In this document: positions 11,168 to 20,369 of the stretch, piece by piece | Numbering within the stretch: the stretch's first letter is position 1 | Layout of the letters: every line of letters starts with the position of its first letter | NCBI RefSeq assembly: GCF_002109325.1 | Contig: NZ_CP015348.1 | Location: 3,101,501-3,165,500, forward strand | DNA: 64,000 nucleotides | DNA from: Sporosarcina ureae | GTDB taxonomy: Bacteria > Bacillota > Bacilli > Bacillales_A > Planococcaceae | Direction of reading: 5' to 3' | Notes under the pieces: generated by a model | Told to the model about the DNA's origin: nothing | Seen by the model: the letters and a program-made list of their open reading frames with translations, nothing else | Databases searched by the model: none | Program-made: the position numbers and the translations under genes

Positions 11168-11518
11168 ATGTCAGTGCGTGCTAATCGTATAGCTGAACAA
11201 ATGAAAAAAGAATTGGGCGATATCATCGGCCAAAAACTTAAAGATCCACGTATCGGTTTTGTAACTGTTACGGGTGTAGATGTTACTGGAGACTTGCAAC
11301 AAGCGAAGATTTTCATATCTGTTTTAGGGACAGATAAAGAAAAGGAAGATTCGTTACTTGGGCTCTCTAAAGCGAAAGGTTTCATACGATCAGAAATTGG
11401 TCAGAGAATTCGTTTGCGTAAAACACCTGAAATCGAATTTGAAATCGATGAATCAGTTGCTTACGGTAACCGGATCGAAAGCTTAATCCGCAAAGTAAAT
11501 GATGAAAACGAACAATAA
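11168..11518 (+). CDS. rbfA: Ribosome-binding factor A
   Basis: Cold-shock-related 30S maturation factor acting on the 5' end of 16S rRNA. The 116 residues form a single KH-like domain: [17 protein letters not shown], then [18 protein letters not shown] and AKIFISVLG, ending with [23 protein letters not shown] lies 7 nt before the ATG. It follows ylxP by 22 nt in the same operon. Confidence 0.97.
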   Translation: MSVRANRIAEQMKKELGDIIGQKLKDPRIGFVTVTGVDVTGDLQQAKIFISVLGTDKEKEDSLLGLSKAKGFIRSEIGQRIRLRKTPEIEFEIDESVAYGNRIESLIRKVNDENEQ

Positions 11519-11525
11519 ACATGAG

Positions 11526-11570
11526 GAGGAAGTTCATAGTCGCTTACGCGGTATGGCTTCCTCTCTTCTT
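11526..11570 (+). terminator. Weak hairpin between rbfA and truB
   Basis: GAGGAAG (11526) pairs with CTTCCTC (11557), with CATA/TATG continuing the stem across a bulge. The tract after it (TCTTCTTA) is not a clean T run, so this may be an attenuator or processing site rather than a full terminator. Confidence 0.4.
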
Positions 11571-11615
11571 ACATAGAGCAAGTATTTCTGAATGAATTTA
11601 GGAAGAAGGGATAGG

Positions 11616-12527
11616 ATGAACGGGATTTTGCCTTTATGGAAAGAGAAGGGCATGACATCGCATGACTGTGTCTTTAAACTTCGGAAAATATTAAAGACGA
11701 AAAAAGTAGGTCATACCGGTACGTTGGATCCTGAAGTAGAAGGCGTTTTGCCCATCTGCATAGGAAGAGCTACAAAAGTGGCTTCTTATATTACCGATGC
11801 GGGAAAAGAATATATTGCTACTGTATCGATAGGCCGCTCAACAGAAACTGAGGATGCGCAAGGTGAGACGGTCGCTAGTGATTTGACACATAAGGAATTC
11901 TCGAAGAAGCAAATTATGGAAGCACTAGAGCAATTGACAGGGGAAATTACACAAATCCCTCCTATGTACTCAGCGGTAAAAGTAAACGGCAGACGACTGT
12001 ATGAATACGCGCGGAAAGGCATCGAAGTAGAAAGACCGATTCGTAAAGTGCAGATCGATCAAATCGATTTATTGGATGAGAAACAATCGTTTACTGGTGA
12101 AGAAGTGACATTTTCCATTAGAGTACGATGTGGAAAAGGAACTTATATTCGAACGCTAGCAGTGCAAATTGGTGAACTTCTCGGATATCCAGCACATATG
12201 CATTCTTTAATCCGTACCGTTTCGGGTAATTTTAATGAATCCCATTGTAAAACTTTAGCTGAAGTAGCGCAAATAATGGACCAAGGACAAGTGCAGACCA
12301 TCTTGCGTCCTATCGAAGACGTGTTGACTGAATTTCCACAGCTAGAACTGGAAGAATCTTTAGTAGAATCCATACGAAATGGTCAAGTGCTCCCAGCAGT
12401 ACCACTGCTCAACGATCACCCTTCCATCATGATGATGTTCGAGGGTCGCGTATTGGCGATCTATCAAAACCACCCAACAAAGCCTGGATTAATGAAACCA
12501 GAAAAAATGCTACTGGCTAGTGAGTAA
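11616..12527 (+). CDS. truB: tRNA pseudouridine-55 synthase TruB
   Basis: Converts U55 of the tRNA T-loop to pseudouridine. The start at 11616 (MNGILPLWKEKGMTSHD) is preferred: it has GAAGGG 5 nt upstream and matches the family start, whereas the upstream ATG at 11592 has no Shine-Dalgarno. The 303 residues carry the catalytic aspartate in GHTGTLDPEVEGVLPICIGRAT (split around residues 37-58), plus MYSAVKVNGRRLYEYAR and RCGKGTYIRTLA. The C-terminal PUA-like domain is short, as in other Firmicutes. Confidence 0.96.
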   Translation: MNGILPLWKEKGMTSHDCVFKLRKILKTKKVGHTGTLDPEVEGVLPICIGRATKVASYITDAGKEYIATVSIGRSTETEDAQGETVASDLTHKEFSKKQIMEALEQLTGEITQIPPMYSAVKVNGRRLYEYARKGIEVERPIRKVQIDQIDLLDEKQSFTGEEVTFSIRVRCGKGTYIRTLAVQIGELLGYPAHMHSLIRTVSGNFNESHCKTLAEVAQIMDQGQVQTILRPIEDVLTEFPQLELEESLVESIRNGQVLPAVPLLNDHPSIMMMFEGRVLAIYQNHPTKPGLMKPEKMLLASE

Positions 12528-12539
12528 GGAGAGATAGAA

Positions 12540-13478
12540 ATGGAAATCTACAGATTACGATATCCAGATCAGGTAGAAATTGAACAACAACATGCTTATT
12601 CTTTAGCTATTGGATTTTTCGACGGTGTACATAAAGGACATCAGGAAGTCATCCGTAGTGCAAAAAAAGTTGCAGATGAATTAGCGATAAAAACGGCTGT
12701 CATGACATTCGATCCTCATCCATCGCAACTCTTTTCGGGAAAGAATATTGGCTATATTACACCGGCTGAAGAAAAAAACCGAGTACTCGAGTCGCTCGGA
12801 GTGAATGCGTTATTCATCGTTAGCTTTGATTGGGAACTGGCTAGTCTTTCGCCGCAAAAATTCATAGACATCTTTATTAAAGGACTCAATGTTAAGCATG
12901 TGACGGCAGGATTTGATTTTACGTTCGGTTCGAAGGGTTTAGGTACGATGAAAGACATGCAGGAACTGTCAGAAGGGAAGTACGGCACTACGGTCATTTC
13001 TAAAGTAACATTTAATGAAGAATATAAAGTCTCATCGACTGAAATTCGACAGTTGTTATCTAATGGTGATGTAGAGGCCGCAGCAGTGCTTCTTGGGCGG
13101 CCATTCCGTACATTCGGTGAAGTGATACATGGTGAAAAAAGAGGGCGTCAATTGGGTTTTCCTACGGCTAATATTCAAACAGCTGAAGAACATATCGTTC
13201 CCGCCAATGGGGTATACGCTGTGCGTTGTCTAATCGGAGATACCTGGTATCGTGGAGTTTGTAATATGGGCGTGAAGCCGACATTTCATGATCCAGAACA
13301 TCGTATTCCTACGGCTGAAGTACATCTCCTTGATGTAAACATGGATCTTTACGGACAGCAAATAGCGATTGAATGGCTACACCGCATACGTTCAGAACAA
13401 AAATTCGATTCGCTTGATGCATTGAAAACACAAATTGGCAAAGACAAACAAACGGCAAAGGACTTATTAACCGACTAG
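12540..13478 (+). CDS. ribC: Bifunctional riboflavin kinase / FAD synthetase
   Basis: Makes FMN from riboflavin and then FAD from FMN. The N-terminal nucleotidyltransferase domain (about 15-180) has GFFDGVHKGHQEVI and the FDPHPSQLF loop. The C-terminal flavokinase domain (about 185-305) has GEKRGRQLGFPTANI and GVYAVRC. Length 312 is normal (RibF/RibC). AAGGAG overlaps the truB stop codon 8 nt before the ATG, so it is co-translated with truB. Confidence 0.96.
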   Translation: MEIYRLRYPDQVEIEQQHAYSLAIGFFDGVHKGHQEVIRSAKKVADELAIKTAVMTFDPHPSQLFSGKNIGYITPAEEKNRVLESLGVNALFIVSFDWELASLSPQKFIDIFIKGLNVKHVTAGFDFTFGSKGLGTMKDMQELSEGKYGTTVISKVTFNEEYKVSSTEIRQLLSNGDVEAAAVLLGRPFRTFGEVIHGEKRGRQLGFPTANIQTAEEHIVPANGVYAVRCLIGDTWYRGVCNMGVKPTFHDPEHRIPTAEVHLLDVNMDLYGQQIAIEWLHRIRSEQKFDSLDALKTQIGKDKQTAKDLLTD

Positions 13479-13485
13479 TTGATTG

Positions 13486-13514
13486 TTGCAACTGACATAA
13501 TGCCGTGATATGAT
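13486..13514 (+). promoter_or_regulatory. SigA-type promoter for rpsO
   Basis: TTGCAA (13486-13491), a 17-nt spacer, then TATGAT (13509-13514). It lies just after ribC and about 90 nt before the rpsO start, leaving a leader of roughly 90 nt. Confidence 0.6.
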
Positions 13515-13609
13515 ACAATAGTGTTCAATACACGAACCTCTTCTTGGCAACACGAGTCACCAACGTTTGCTCGGGAGACGGGGATACTTTTATTTAGGAG
13601 GTGAAAAGG

Positions 13610-13879
13610 ATGGCTATTACACAAGAGCGCAAAGCTGAATTGATCAACGAATTCAAGACTCATGAAAATGATACTGGATCGGCTGATGTTCAGATTGCTA
13701 TCCTTACTGAAGAGATCAACAACTTGAACGGCCACTTACGTACGCACAAGAAAGATCACCACTCACGTCGTGGTTTGTACAAAATGGTTGGTACACGTCG
13801 TCGTCTATTGAGATATCTACGTGAAACTAACGTTCAACGTTACCGTGATCTTATTGCATCACTTGGCTTACGCCGTTAA
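13610..13879 (+). CDS. rpsO: 30S ribosomal protein S15
   Basis: Primary binder of 16S rRNA in the platform of the 30S subunit. The 89 residues match the family exactly ([25 protein letters not shown], then [18 protein letters not shown] and [12 protein letters not shown]; start and end of the chain intact). The ATG at 13610 follows TAGGAGGTG by 6 nt; the GTG inside that ribosome binding site at 13601 is not used. In several bacteria S15 represses its own translation by binding its leader; the roughly 90-nt leader here leaves room for that, but I cannot assign a known fold. Confidence 0.98.
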   Translation: MAITQERKAELINEFKTHENDTGSADVQIAILTEEINNLNGHLRTHKKDHHSRRGLYKMVGTRRRLLRYLRETNVQRYRDLIASLGLRR

Positions 13880-13887
13880 TAAGACTG

Positions 13888-13912
13888 AAAAGCGGGCTTT
13901 GCCCGCTTTTTT
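13888..13912 (+). terminator. Intrinsic terminator after rpsO
   Basis: AAAAGCGGGC-TTT-GCCCGCTTTTTT: a 10-bp stem followed by a T run, 8 nt after the rpsO stop. Confidence 0.92.
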
Positions 13913-14018
13913 CTATGGACTAAAGATAATATATTTCGCATAAATGTGTCACTTTTGATACACTATTACTAATTACATACTAGATGTAGAAAGTTTTACA
14001 ATAGAGAGGAGTTCTACA

Positions 14019-16139
14019 ATGTCAGAACAGAAAAAAGTTTATACACTCGATTGGGCTGGACGTACGCTAACAATCGAAGCCGGCCAACTTGCAAAGCAAG
14101 CTAATGGTGCTGTGCTCGTTCGTTATGGCGAAACAACAGTACTTTCTACGGTGACTGCTTCTAAAAAGCCGAAGCCTTTAGATTTCTTCCCCCTAACAGT
14201 AAATTATGAGGAACGTATGTACTCAGTAGGTAAAATTCCGGGTGGATTTATTAAGCGTGAAGGGCGTCCTTCAGAAAATGCGGTATTGACTAGTCGATTA
14301 ATTGACCGTCCAATTAGACCTTTATTCCCAGATGGCTTCCGTAATGATGTTCAAGTTATTTCACTTGTTATGTCTGTAGATCAGGATTGTTCATCTGAGA
14401 TTTCGGCAATGATCGGTTCTTCATTAGCTCTTTCCATTTCGGATATTCCATTTGATGGTCCGATTGCAGGTGTTCAAGTAGGTCGCATCGATGGAGAATT
14501 CATCGTTAATCCTACACCTAGCCAACTTGAAACATCTGAAATTGATTTGGTCGTAGCAGGAACAAAAGATGCAATCAACATGGTAGAAGCAGGAGCTAAA
14601 GAAGTGACTGAAGATATCATGCTAGAAGCAATTATGTTTGGTCATGATCAAATTAAGAAATTAGTCGAATTCCAAGAAATGATAATAGCTGAAATCGGTA
14701 AGCCAAAGTTTGAGATTGAGTTATTCGAATTGGATACAGACATCAGTAAAGAAGTGAAAGATCGTTGTGAAAAAGAATTAATAACAGCGATACAAACTGA
14801 AGAGAAGCATGCACGCGAAGAAGCGATCAATGAAGTGAAAGCATCCGTTCTTGAGCATTATACAGAAATCGAAGCAGATGAAACTACAATCAAGCAAGTG
14901 AAAGCAGTTCTAGAGCAAATGGTGAAAGATGAAGTACGCCGTCTGATTACAGTCGACAAAGTACGCCCAGATGGCCGTGGACTTGACGAAATACGTCCAT
15001 TATCTTCTGAAACGGGTCTACTACCTCGCTCTCACGGTTCCGCATTATTCACACGTGGACAAACGCAAGTGCTAAGCGTATGTACATTAGGTGCGCTTGG
15101 TGAAAACCAAATTATTGATGGTATAGGCTCAGATGAGTCTAAGCGCTTCATGCACCATTATAACTTCCCAAACTTTAGTGTTGGGGAAACAGGACCAATT
15201 CGTGGTCCTGGCCGTCGTGAAATTGGTCACGGTGCGTTAGGAGAGCGAGCGTTGCAGCCTATGCTTCCGGATGAAGTAGAATTCCCTTACACAATGCGTC
15301 TCGTTGCAGAAGTATTGGAGTCTAATGGTTCTTCTTCACAAGCATCGATCTGTGCCTCTACAATGGCTATGATGGATGCTGGCGTACCACTTAAAGCACC
15401 AGTAGCAGGAATTGCTATGGGCTTGATCAAAAAGGATGAAGATTATTCTATTCTGTCGGATATTCAAGGAATGGAAGATCATTTAGGCGATATGGACTTT
15501 AAAGTAGCAGGTACAAGTAAAGGTATCACTGCACTTCAAATGGATATTAAAATCGACGGATTATCTCGTCAGATTTTAGAAGAATCTCTTGCGCAAGCAA
15601 AAATCGGCCGTATTAAAATTCTTGATCATATGTTGACAACAATTTCTTCAACACGTGAAGAATTGTCTGAATATGCACCGAAAATTATAGTGATTCATAT
15701 TAAACCAGACAAAATCCGTGATGTAATCGGACCTGGCGGTAAAGTAATCAATAAAATTATCGAAGAAACTCAAGTGAAAATCGATACAGAGCAAGACGGA
15801 ACGGTTTACATCTCGTCACCAAACTCTGAAATGAATGAGAAAGCTAAGAAGATGATTGAAAATATCGTACGTGAAGCAAAAGTAGGCGAGTACTACTTGG
15901 CAAAAGTTAAACGTATTGAGAAATTTGGCGCATTCTTAGAAATCTTCCCTGGCAAAGATGGTTTGCTTCATATTTCTGAAATTCAAGAAGCACGCACGAA
16001 AGAAGTGGAAGATGTACTTAAATTAGATGATGAGCTATTTGTAAAAGTAATTGAAATCGACAGACAAGGTCGAGTCAATCTTTCACGTAAAGTAGTCATT
16101 CTAGAAGAAAAAGAAAAAGAACAAGCTAGCAAAGAGTAA
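14019..16139 (+). CDS. pnp: Polyribonucleotide nucleotidyltransferase (PNPase)
   Basis: Phosphorolytic 3'-5' exoribonuclease; in Firmicutes it also takes part in competence and DNA repair. The 706 residues hold two RNase PH domains (about 12-225 and 315-530) separated by an all-alpha domain. A KH domain follows ([18 protein letters not shown], near 567), then an S1 domain ([20 protein letters not shown], near 624-690). GAGAGGAG lies 8 nt before the ATG. Flanked by terminators on both sides, so it is its own transcription unit, as in B. subtilis. Confidence 0.98.
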   Translation: MSEQKKVYTLDWAGRTLTIEAGQLAKQANGAVLVRYGETTVLSTVTASKKPKPLDFFPLTVNYEERMYSVGKIPGGFIKREGRPSENAVLTSRLIDRPIRPLFPDGFRNDVQVISLVMSVDQDCSSEISAMIGSSLALSISDIPFDGPIAGVQVGRIDGEFIVNPTPSQLETSEIDLVVAGTKDAINMVEAGAKEVTEDIMLEAIMFGHDQIKKLVEFQEMIIAEIGKPKFEIELFELDTDISKEVKDRCEKELITAIQTEEKHAREEAINEVKASVLEHYTEIEADETTIKQVKAVLEQMVKDEVRRLITVDKVRPDGRGLDEIRPLSSETGLLPRSHGSALFTRGQTQVLSVCTLGALGENQIIDGIGSDESKRFMHHYNFPNFSVGETGPIRGPGRREIGHGALGERALQPMLPDEVEFPYTMRLVAEVLESNGSSSQASICASTMAMMDAGVPLKAPVAGIAMGLIKKDEDYSILSDIQGMEDHLGDMDFKVAGTSKGITALQMDIKIDGLSRQILEESLAQAKIGRIKILDHMLTTISSTREELSEYAPKIIVIHIKPDKIRDVIGPGGKVINKIIEETQVKIDTEQDGTVYISSPNSEMNEKAKKMIENIVREAKVGEYYLAKVKRIEKFGAFLEIFPGKDGLLHISEIQEARTKEVEDVLKLDDELFVKVIEIDRQGRVNLSRKVVILEEKEKEQASKE

Positions 16140-16154
16140 TCAAATGAATTATTC

Positions 16155-16197
16155 AAAAAGCCTCTTCCTGCACAAGTTGCGGCGAAGGAGGCTTTTT
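16155..16197 (+). terminator. Intrinsic terminator after pnp
   Basis: AAAAAGCCTC pairs with GAGGCTTTTT around a partly paired loop, 16 nt after the pnp stop. Confidence 0.85.
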
Positions 16198-16222
16198 GTA
16201 CTTTACATAAGGAGTGAAGTCT

Positions 16223-17482
16223 ATGATACAAAAGTATAATTGTTCAAATGGTGTTCGTATTATTCATGAAAAGATGCCCCATGTACAGTCCGTAGCGATC
16301 GGTATTTGGGTACATGCAGGTTCAGCAAATGAAACAAAAGAGCAAGAGGGAATCGCTCACTTTATAGAGCATATGCTATTTAAAGGAACAGATACAAGAA
16401 GTGCGCGAATGATTGCCGAACAATTCGATCAAATTGGAGGCGATCTTAACGCGTTTACTTCTAAAGAAATGACTTGCTATTACACTACAGTTTTAAGTCA
16501 TCATGCCTCATACGCATTGACTGTTCTAGCTGATATGTTTTTTCATTCAAAGTTTAAAGAAGAAGAGATGGAAAAAGAAAAATCCGTCATATTAGATGAA
16601 ATTTCTTCAGTTGAAGATATGCCTGACGAAGATGTAGATGAAAGATTATGGGAAGCAATGTTTCCGGAAGATCCAATTGGAAGACCGGTAGGGGGACGAA
16701 TCGAAACCATCAAGTCTTTCACAAAAGAAATGGTTGAACAATTCTTGGTGAAACACTATCGACCTGAAAACTTGGTCATTTCGATTGCGGGAAATTATGA
16801 TGAACGATTGATTAAATTGATTGAAGCAAACTTTGGAAATTATCAAAGCAAGGAACAAGCTCCTGTTTTATTGCATGAAGAAAGAGTTCCGAATTTCACT
16901 GCTCAACAAATTATCAAAGCAAAAGATATTGAACAAGCTCATGTCTGTTTTGGTTATCCGTCCTTACCTTCTACTCATGATAAAATTTATGAGTTAAGTT
17001 TATTCGATAGTATACTCGGGGGAACCATGTCTTCTAGATTGTTTCAGGAAGTCCGAGAAAACCGTGGACTGGCGTATTCGGTATACACCTATTATGCTGC
17101 ATATGAAAACGCTGGTTCCTTTGTGATTTATTGTGGAACTTCTCCTGAGAACTTCGAAGAAACCTATCGTACAATCGATCAAGTTATAGGTGAAGTGCTA
17201 CATGATGGTTTGACAGATAAAGAGTTAAGAAATGCTAAGGAACAGCTAAAAGGTAGCTTTGTGCTCGGTTTAGAAAGTTCTGAATCACGCATGTATAGAA
17301 ATGGTCGCAATGAATTAGTGCTTGGTAAGCATCAAACAATTGAACAAGTGGTCAATCATATTGAAAACGTTGAAAAGCGAAGTGTCTATCGACTTGGCCA
17401 GCAAATGTTAGAAAGTAAACGCGCCACATCAATTATCGCGCCTAAAACCAATATTCAGCAATTTAAAAAACTACAGAACTAG
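16223..17482 (+). CDS. mlpA: M16-family zinc peptidase MlpA (YmxG)
   Basis: Mitochondrial-processing-peptidase-like M16 metallopeptidase. The inverted zinc motif HFIEH is at residues 46-50 and the distal glutamate is supplied near EKEKSVILDEISSVEDMPDE. The second, inactive repeat (GSFVIYCGTSPENFEE, RNAKEQLKGSFVLGLES) completes the two-domain fold at the normal 419 residues. Start at ATG 16223, 8 nt after AAGGAG; the GTG at 16214 overlaps that site. In B. subtilis the gene sits in the same place and has been tied to control of extracellular protease production; substrate not known from sequence. Confidence 0.92.
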   Translation: MIQKYNCSNGVRIIHEKMPHVQSVAIGIWVHAGSANETKEQEGIAHFIEHMLFKGTDTRSARMIAEQFDQIGGDLNAFTSKEMTCYYTTVLSHHASYALTVLADMFFHSKFKEEEMEKEKSVILDEISSVEDMPDEDVDERLWEAMFPEDPIGRPVGGRIETIKSFTKEMVEQFLVKHYRPENLVISIAGNYDERLIKLIEANFGNYQSKEQAPVLLHEERVPNFTAQQIIKAKDIEQAHVCFGYPSLPSTHDKIYELSLFDSILGGTMSSRLFQEVRENRGLAYSVYTYYAAYENAGSFVIYCGTSPENFEETYRTIDQVIGEVLHDGLTDKELRNAKEQLKGSFVLGLESSESRMYRNGRNELVLGKHQTIEQVVNHIENVEKRSVYRLGQQMLESKRATSIIAPKTNIQQFKKLQN

Positions 17483-17540
17483 TCGACTTCTCGCTTCCTA
17501 CACATAAGATGATAGAGATCTAATATGAAGGAGGACTTCC

Positions 17541-17819
17541 ATGCGATTATCAGAGCTGGCACAAAAAGAGCTGATACAAGTAGAAGAAGGTATGAGATAT
17601 GGCTTTCTAGCAGAAACAGATTTACTTTTTGACCGTAAAACTGGAGCCATTATTGGATTTGAAATCCGCAAAAAGTTAGGAAAAACACTTTTTCGGCAAA
17701 AAGATCAGAATATTATCGAATACATTCCGTGGCATGAAATTGTGCTGGTAGGCGAAGATCGAATTTTATTTGGAAAAACGCATGAACTAAACAAAAAGGA
17801 GGTAGAAGGCTATGACTAA
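17541..17819 (+). CDS. ymxH: PRC-barrel protein YmxH/YlmC
   Basis: A 92-residue protein with one PRC-barrel domain (MRLSELAQKELIQVEEG, GFLAETDLLFDRKTGAIIGFEI, EYIPWHEIVLVGEDRILFG). It belongs to the YlmC/YmxH sporulation-associated family. GGAGG lies 8 nt before the ATG, and the 3' end overlaps dpaA by 8 nt. Its place directly before the dipicolinate synthase genes is conserved in Bacillales and suggests sporulation expression, but the molecular role is not established. Confidence 0.88.
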   Translation: MRLSELAQKELIQVEEGMRYGFLAETDLLFDRKTGAIIGFEIRKKLGKTLFRQKDQNIIEYIPWHEIVLVGEDRILFGKTHELNKKEVEGYD

Positions 17820-18618
17820 ATGGCTTGTAGTAGGCACAGATCAACGGTTGCGGATAGCGAATGAACTATTAGTGGAATCGGGAATTGACAGTGTGTATAT
17901 TTCAACGGATACCTTTGACGACCAGTTGAAGAAGATTCTGTTAGAAACAAAGCCAGATTGTCTTCTACTTCCGTTGCTGTCGATGAAACAAAGCATACCC
18001 GTCGACTATTTGAAAGAAGGCTCTTCTGTTTATTCTGGCAATACGTCTGCGGTATGGAGACAAGAGCTAGTTGAAAAAAGCATTCGGCATACTAATTATT
18101 TGGAAAAAGAACAGTTCATTTGGAGAAATGCTCAATTGACTGCAGAAGCCTTCGTCCATATTTTTTATGAGCAAACGAAGCGGCAAATTGCAGGTAAGCA
18201 TTTTTATATTGCGGGATTTGGAAGGGTTGGCAAAGCAATTGCGCATACATTGCACCAATTGCAAGCTACTGTCACTGTAGTTGCCCGTTCAGAAGAACAG
18301 TTAGCAGAAGCAGGAGTACTAGGTTATAACACGCTGCAGCTGAATGAAACGACTATGTTCACAAACGGCTACTTAGTGAATACGGTTCCAGCCCAGTGGC
18401 TAGATATTAAACAAAGTGGTTCTGTGCCTGTTTTTGATGTGTCTTCAGCACCTGGGTGCCTAAAGCAGGGAGATTCCTCTGAATACTATACAATACACCT
18501 CAAATTGCCTGGGAAGCACTTTCCTAAGGACGCGGCAGCTGTCTTGGTTGACGCGGTTTTGAGAATGAGTATAGACGAAAGGGGAACTAAATGCTCAAAG
18601 GAAAACGAATCGGATTAG
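17812..18618 (+). CDS. dpaA: Dipicolinate synthase subunit A
   Basis: NAD(P)-binding subunit of dipicolinate synthase (SpoVFA), which turns dihydrodipicolinate into dipicolinic acid in the mother cell during sporulation. The Rossmann-fold region is clear: KHFYIAGFGRVGKAIAHTL at about 126-144, preceded by a DpaA N-terminal domain. At 268 residues it is about 30 shorter than the B. subtilis protein, mostly at the N terminus. AAGGAGGT lies 7 nt before the ATG, and the gene overlaps both neighbours, so ymxH, dpaA and dpaB form one unit. Confidence 0.93.
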   Translation: MTKWLVVGTDQRLRIANELLVESGIDSVYISTDTFDDQLKKILLETKPDCLLLPLLSMKQSIPVDYLKEGSSVYSGNTSAVWRQELVEKSIRHTNYLEKEQFIWRNAQLTAEAFVHIFYEQTKRQIAGKHFYIAGFGRVGKAIAHTLHQLQATVTVVARSEEQLAEAGVLGYNTLQLNETTMFTNGYLVNTVPAQWLDIKQSGSVPVFDVSSAPGCLKQGDSSEYYTIHLKLPGKHFPKDAAAVLVDAVLRMSIDERGTKCSKENESD

Positions 18619-19181
18619 GAATCACTGCTTCACACTGCACGTATGACCAATTACTTCCAATGATTCATTCTTTACAAAAAGAAGGAGCGATCGTTGTTCC
18701 AATCATTACACATTCAGTCCTCCATGCTGCTACACGTTTTGGTACAGGTGAAGAATGGATCAAACGAATAGAAGAGGCGACAGGAGAGAAAGTAGTGACG
18801 AGTATCGTTGAAGCAGAACCATTCGGTCCGTCCAATCCACTTGACTGCATGGTTATTTCGCCACTTACAGGTAACTCAATGAGTAGATTCGCCAATGCTG
18901 CTACTGATTCACCAGTATTGATGGCAGCAAAAGCGACTTTGCGAAACGGAAAACCGGTAGTACTCGGAATTTCGACTAATGATGCACTAGGTCTCAATGG
19001 CATGAATCTTATGAAGTTATTAAATATGAAACATGTCTTTTTTATTCCGTTCGGTCAAGATGACTGTATAAAAAAACCGAACTCTTTAATATCGGACTTC
19101 TCATTACTACCTACTACTGTGGCTTCTGCAATAAAAAGCAAACAATTGCAACCCTTACTAATAATTCATAATAATGCATGA
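18591..19181 (+). CDS. dpaB: Dipicolinate synthase subunit B (flavoprotein)
   Basis: Flavoprotein-fold subunit of dipicolinate synthase (SpoVFB). The 196 residues show the flavin-binding pattern: GKRIGLGITASHCTYDQLLP at the N terminus, PLTGNSMSRFANAATDSPVLMAA in the middle, then GKPVVLGISTNDALGLNG. The ATG lies inside dpaA (28-nt overlap) with AAAGGGG upstream. Works with DpaA to make the spore-core dipicolinate. Confidence 0.94.
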   Translation: MLKGKRIGLGITASHCTYDQLLPMIHSLQKEGAIVVPIITHSVLHAATRFGTGEEWIKRIEEATGEKVVTSIVEAEPFGPSNPLDCMVISPLTGNSMSRFANAATDSPVLMAAKATLRNGKPVVLGISTNDALGLNGMNLMKLLNMKHVFFIPFGQDDCIKKPNSLISDFSLLPTTVASAIKSKQLQPLLIIHNNA

Positions 19182-19298
19182 AAATAGATTTTTAAATACC
19201 GCAAAATATGTTATAATTCGTTCAATAACAATTAACGAGACGTGGACATTACCAACTGTCCCAAATAATACTTGTTAATCATTGAAAGGAAGATATAG

Positions 19299-20324
19299 AT
19301 GAAGAATGTTAATGTTGCAATTGTCGGCGCAACGGGAGCGGTAGGAACAAAAATACTTGAGAAATTGGTGGAACGTAATTTTCCTGCAACTTCGATTAAG
19401 TTACTTGCATCCAAACGTTCTGCAGGCAATGAAATCAAAGCAGGTGGAAAAACGTACATTGTACAAGAAACGACACCGGATGCTTTTGAAGGTATTGACA
19501 TTGCATTCTTTAGTGCAGGTGGGAGTATCTCTGAAAAGTTTGCACAAGATGCAGTGAAAAGTGGAGCAGTAGTAATTGATAATACAAGTGCATTCCGTAT
19601 GGACCCTAACACACCGCTCGTAGTTCCTGAAGTGAATCCTCAAGAATTACAGAATCATTCAGGAATCATAGCGAACCCAAACTGTTCTACAATTCAAATG
19701 GTAGCAGCACTTAAGCCTATTAAAGATCAATATGGTCTTAGCAAGCTGATCGTATCTACTTATCAAGCAGTTTCAGGCGCTGGTGTTGAAGCAATAGAAG
19801 AATTGGAAGAGCAGAGCAAACAATTTGTGAATCGTAGTGAAATAGAAGCGGAAGTATTACCTTCGGCTTCAGCAAAGAATCATTATCCTATTGCGTTTAA
19901 TGCAATTCCACAAATTGACTCATTTGACGAGTCTGGCTATACATTGGAAGAACTAAAGATGATCAATGAAACGAAGAAAATCTTTGGTGATCAAAATATG
20001 GCAGTTGCAGCTACATGTGTCAGACTTCCTGTTGTGTCTGGACATTCGGAATCAGTTTATATTGAAATCGATCAAGAGAATGTTACGGTTAAAGATATCC
20101 AGTCATTGATGGAAAATGCGCCGGGTATTGTACTTCAAGATGATCCAGCTTCACAACTATATCCGATGCCACTTTATGCAGAAGATAAGGATGAAGTATT
20201 TGTCGGAAGAATCCGTAAAGATCTGGATAACCCTAAAGGCTTCCATCTCTGGATAGTATCCGATAACTTATTAAAAGGTGCTGCACTGAACTCTGTACAA
20301 ATCGCTGAGGCACTTATCAAATAA
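19299..20324 (+). CDS. asd: Aspartate-semialdehyde dehydrogenase
   Basis: Reduces aspartyl phosphate to aspartate semialdehyde, the branch point to lysine, diaminopimelate, dipicolinate, threonine and methionine. The 341 residues have the N-terminal NADP loop VGATGAVGTKIL (9-20), the catalytic cysteine C129 in NPNCSTIQM, and the substrate-binding segment KNHYPIAFNAIPQID. AAGGAAG lies 7 nt before the ATG, and a possible -10 (TATAAT, 19212) lies upstream. In B. subtilis asd is followed by the aspartokinase gene dapG; here dapA follows directly. Confidence 0.97.
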   Translation: MKNVNVAIVGATGAVGTKILEKLVERNFPATSIKLLASKRSAGNEIKAGGKTYIVQETTPDAFEGIDIAFFSAGGSISEKFAQDAVKSGAVVIDNTSAFRMDPNTPLVVPEVNPQELQNHSGIIANPNCSTIQMVAALKPIKDQYGLSKLIVSTYQAVSGAGVEAIEELEEQSKQFVNRSEIEAEVLPSASAKNHYPIAFNAIPQIDSFDESGYTLEELKMINETKKIFGDQNMAVAATCVRLPVVSGHSESVYIEIDQENVTVKDIQSLMENAPGIVLQDDPASQLYPMPLYAEDKDEVFVGRIRKDLDNPKGFHLWIVSDNLLKGAALNSVQIAEALIK

Positions 20325-20369
20325 ATCGTATAGGCGAATCAAGAATGCTAATGAAAAGGAATGATCTAT

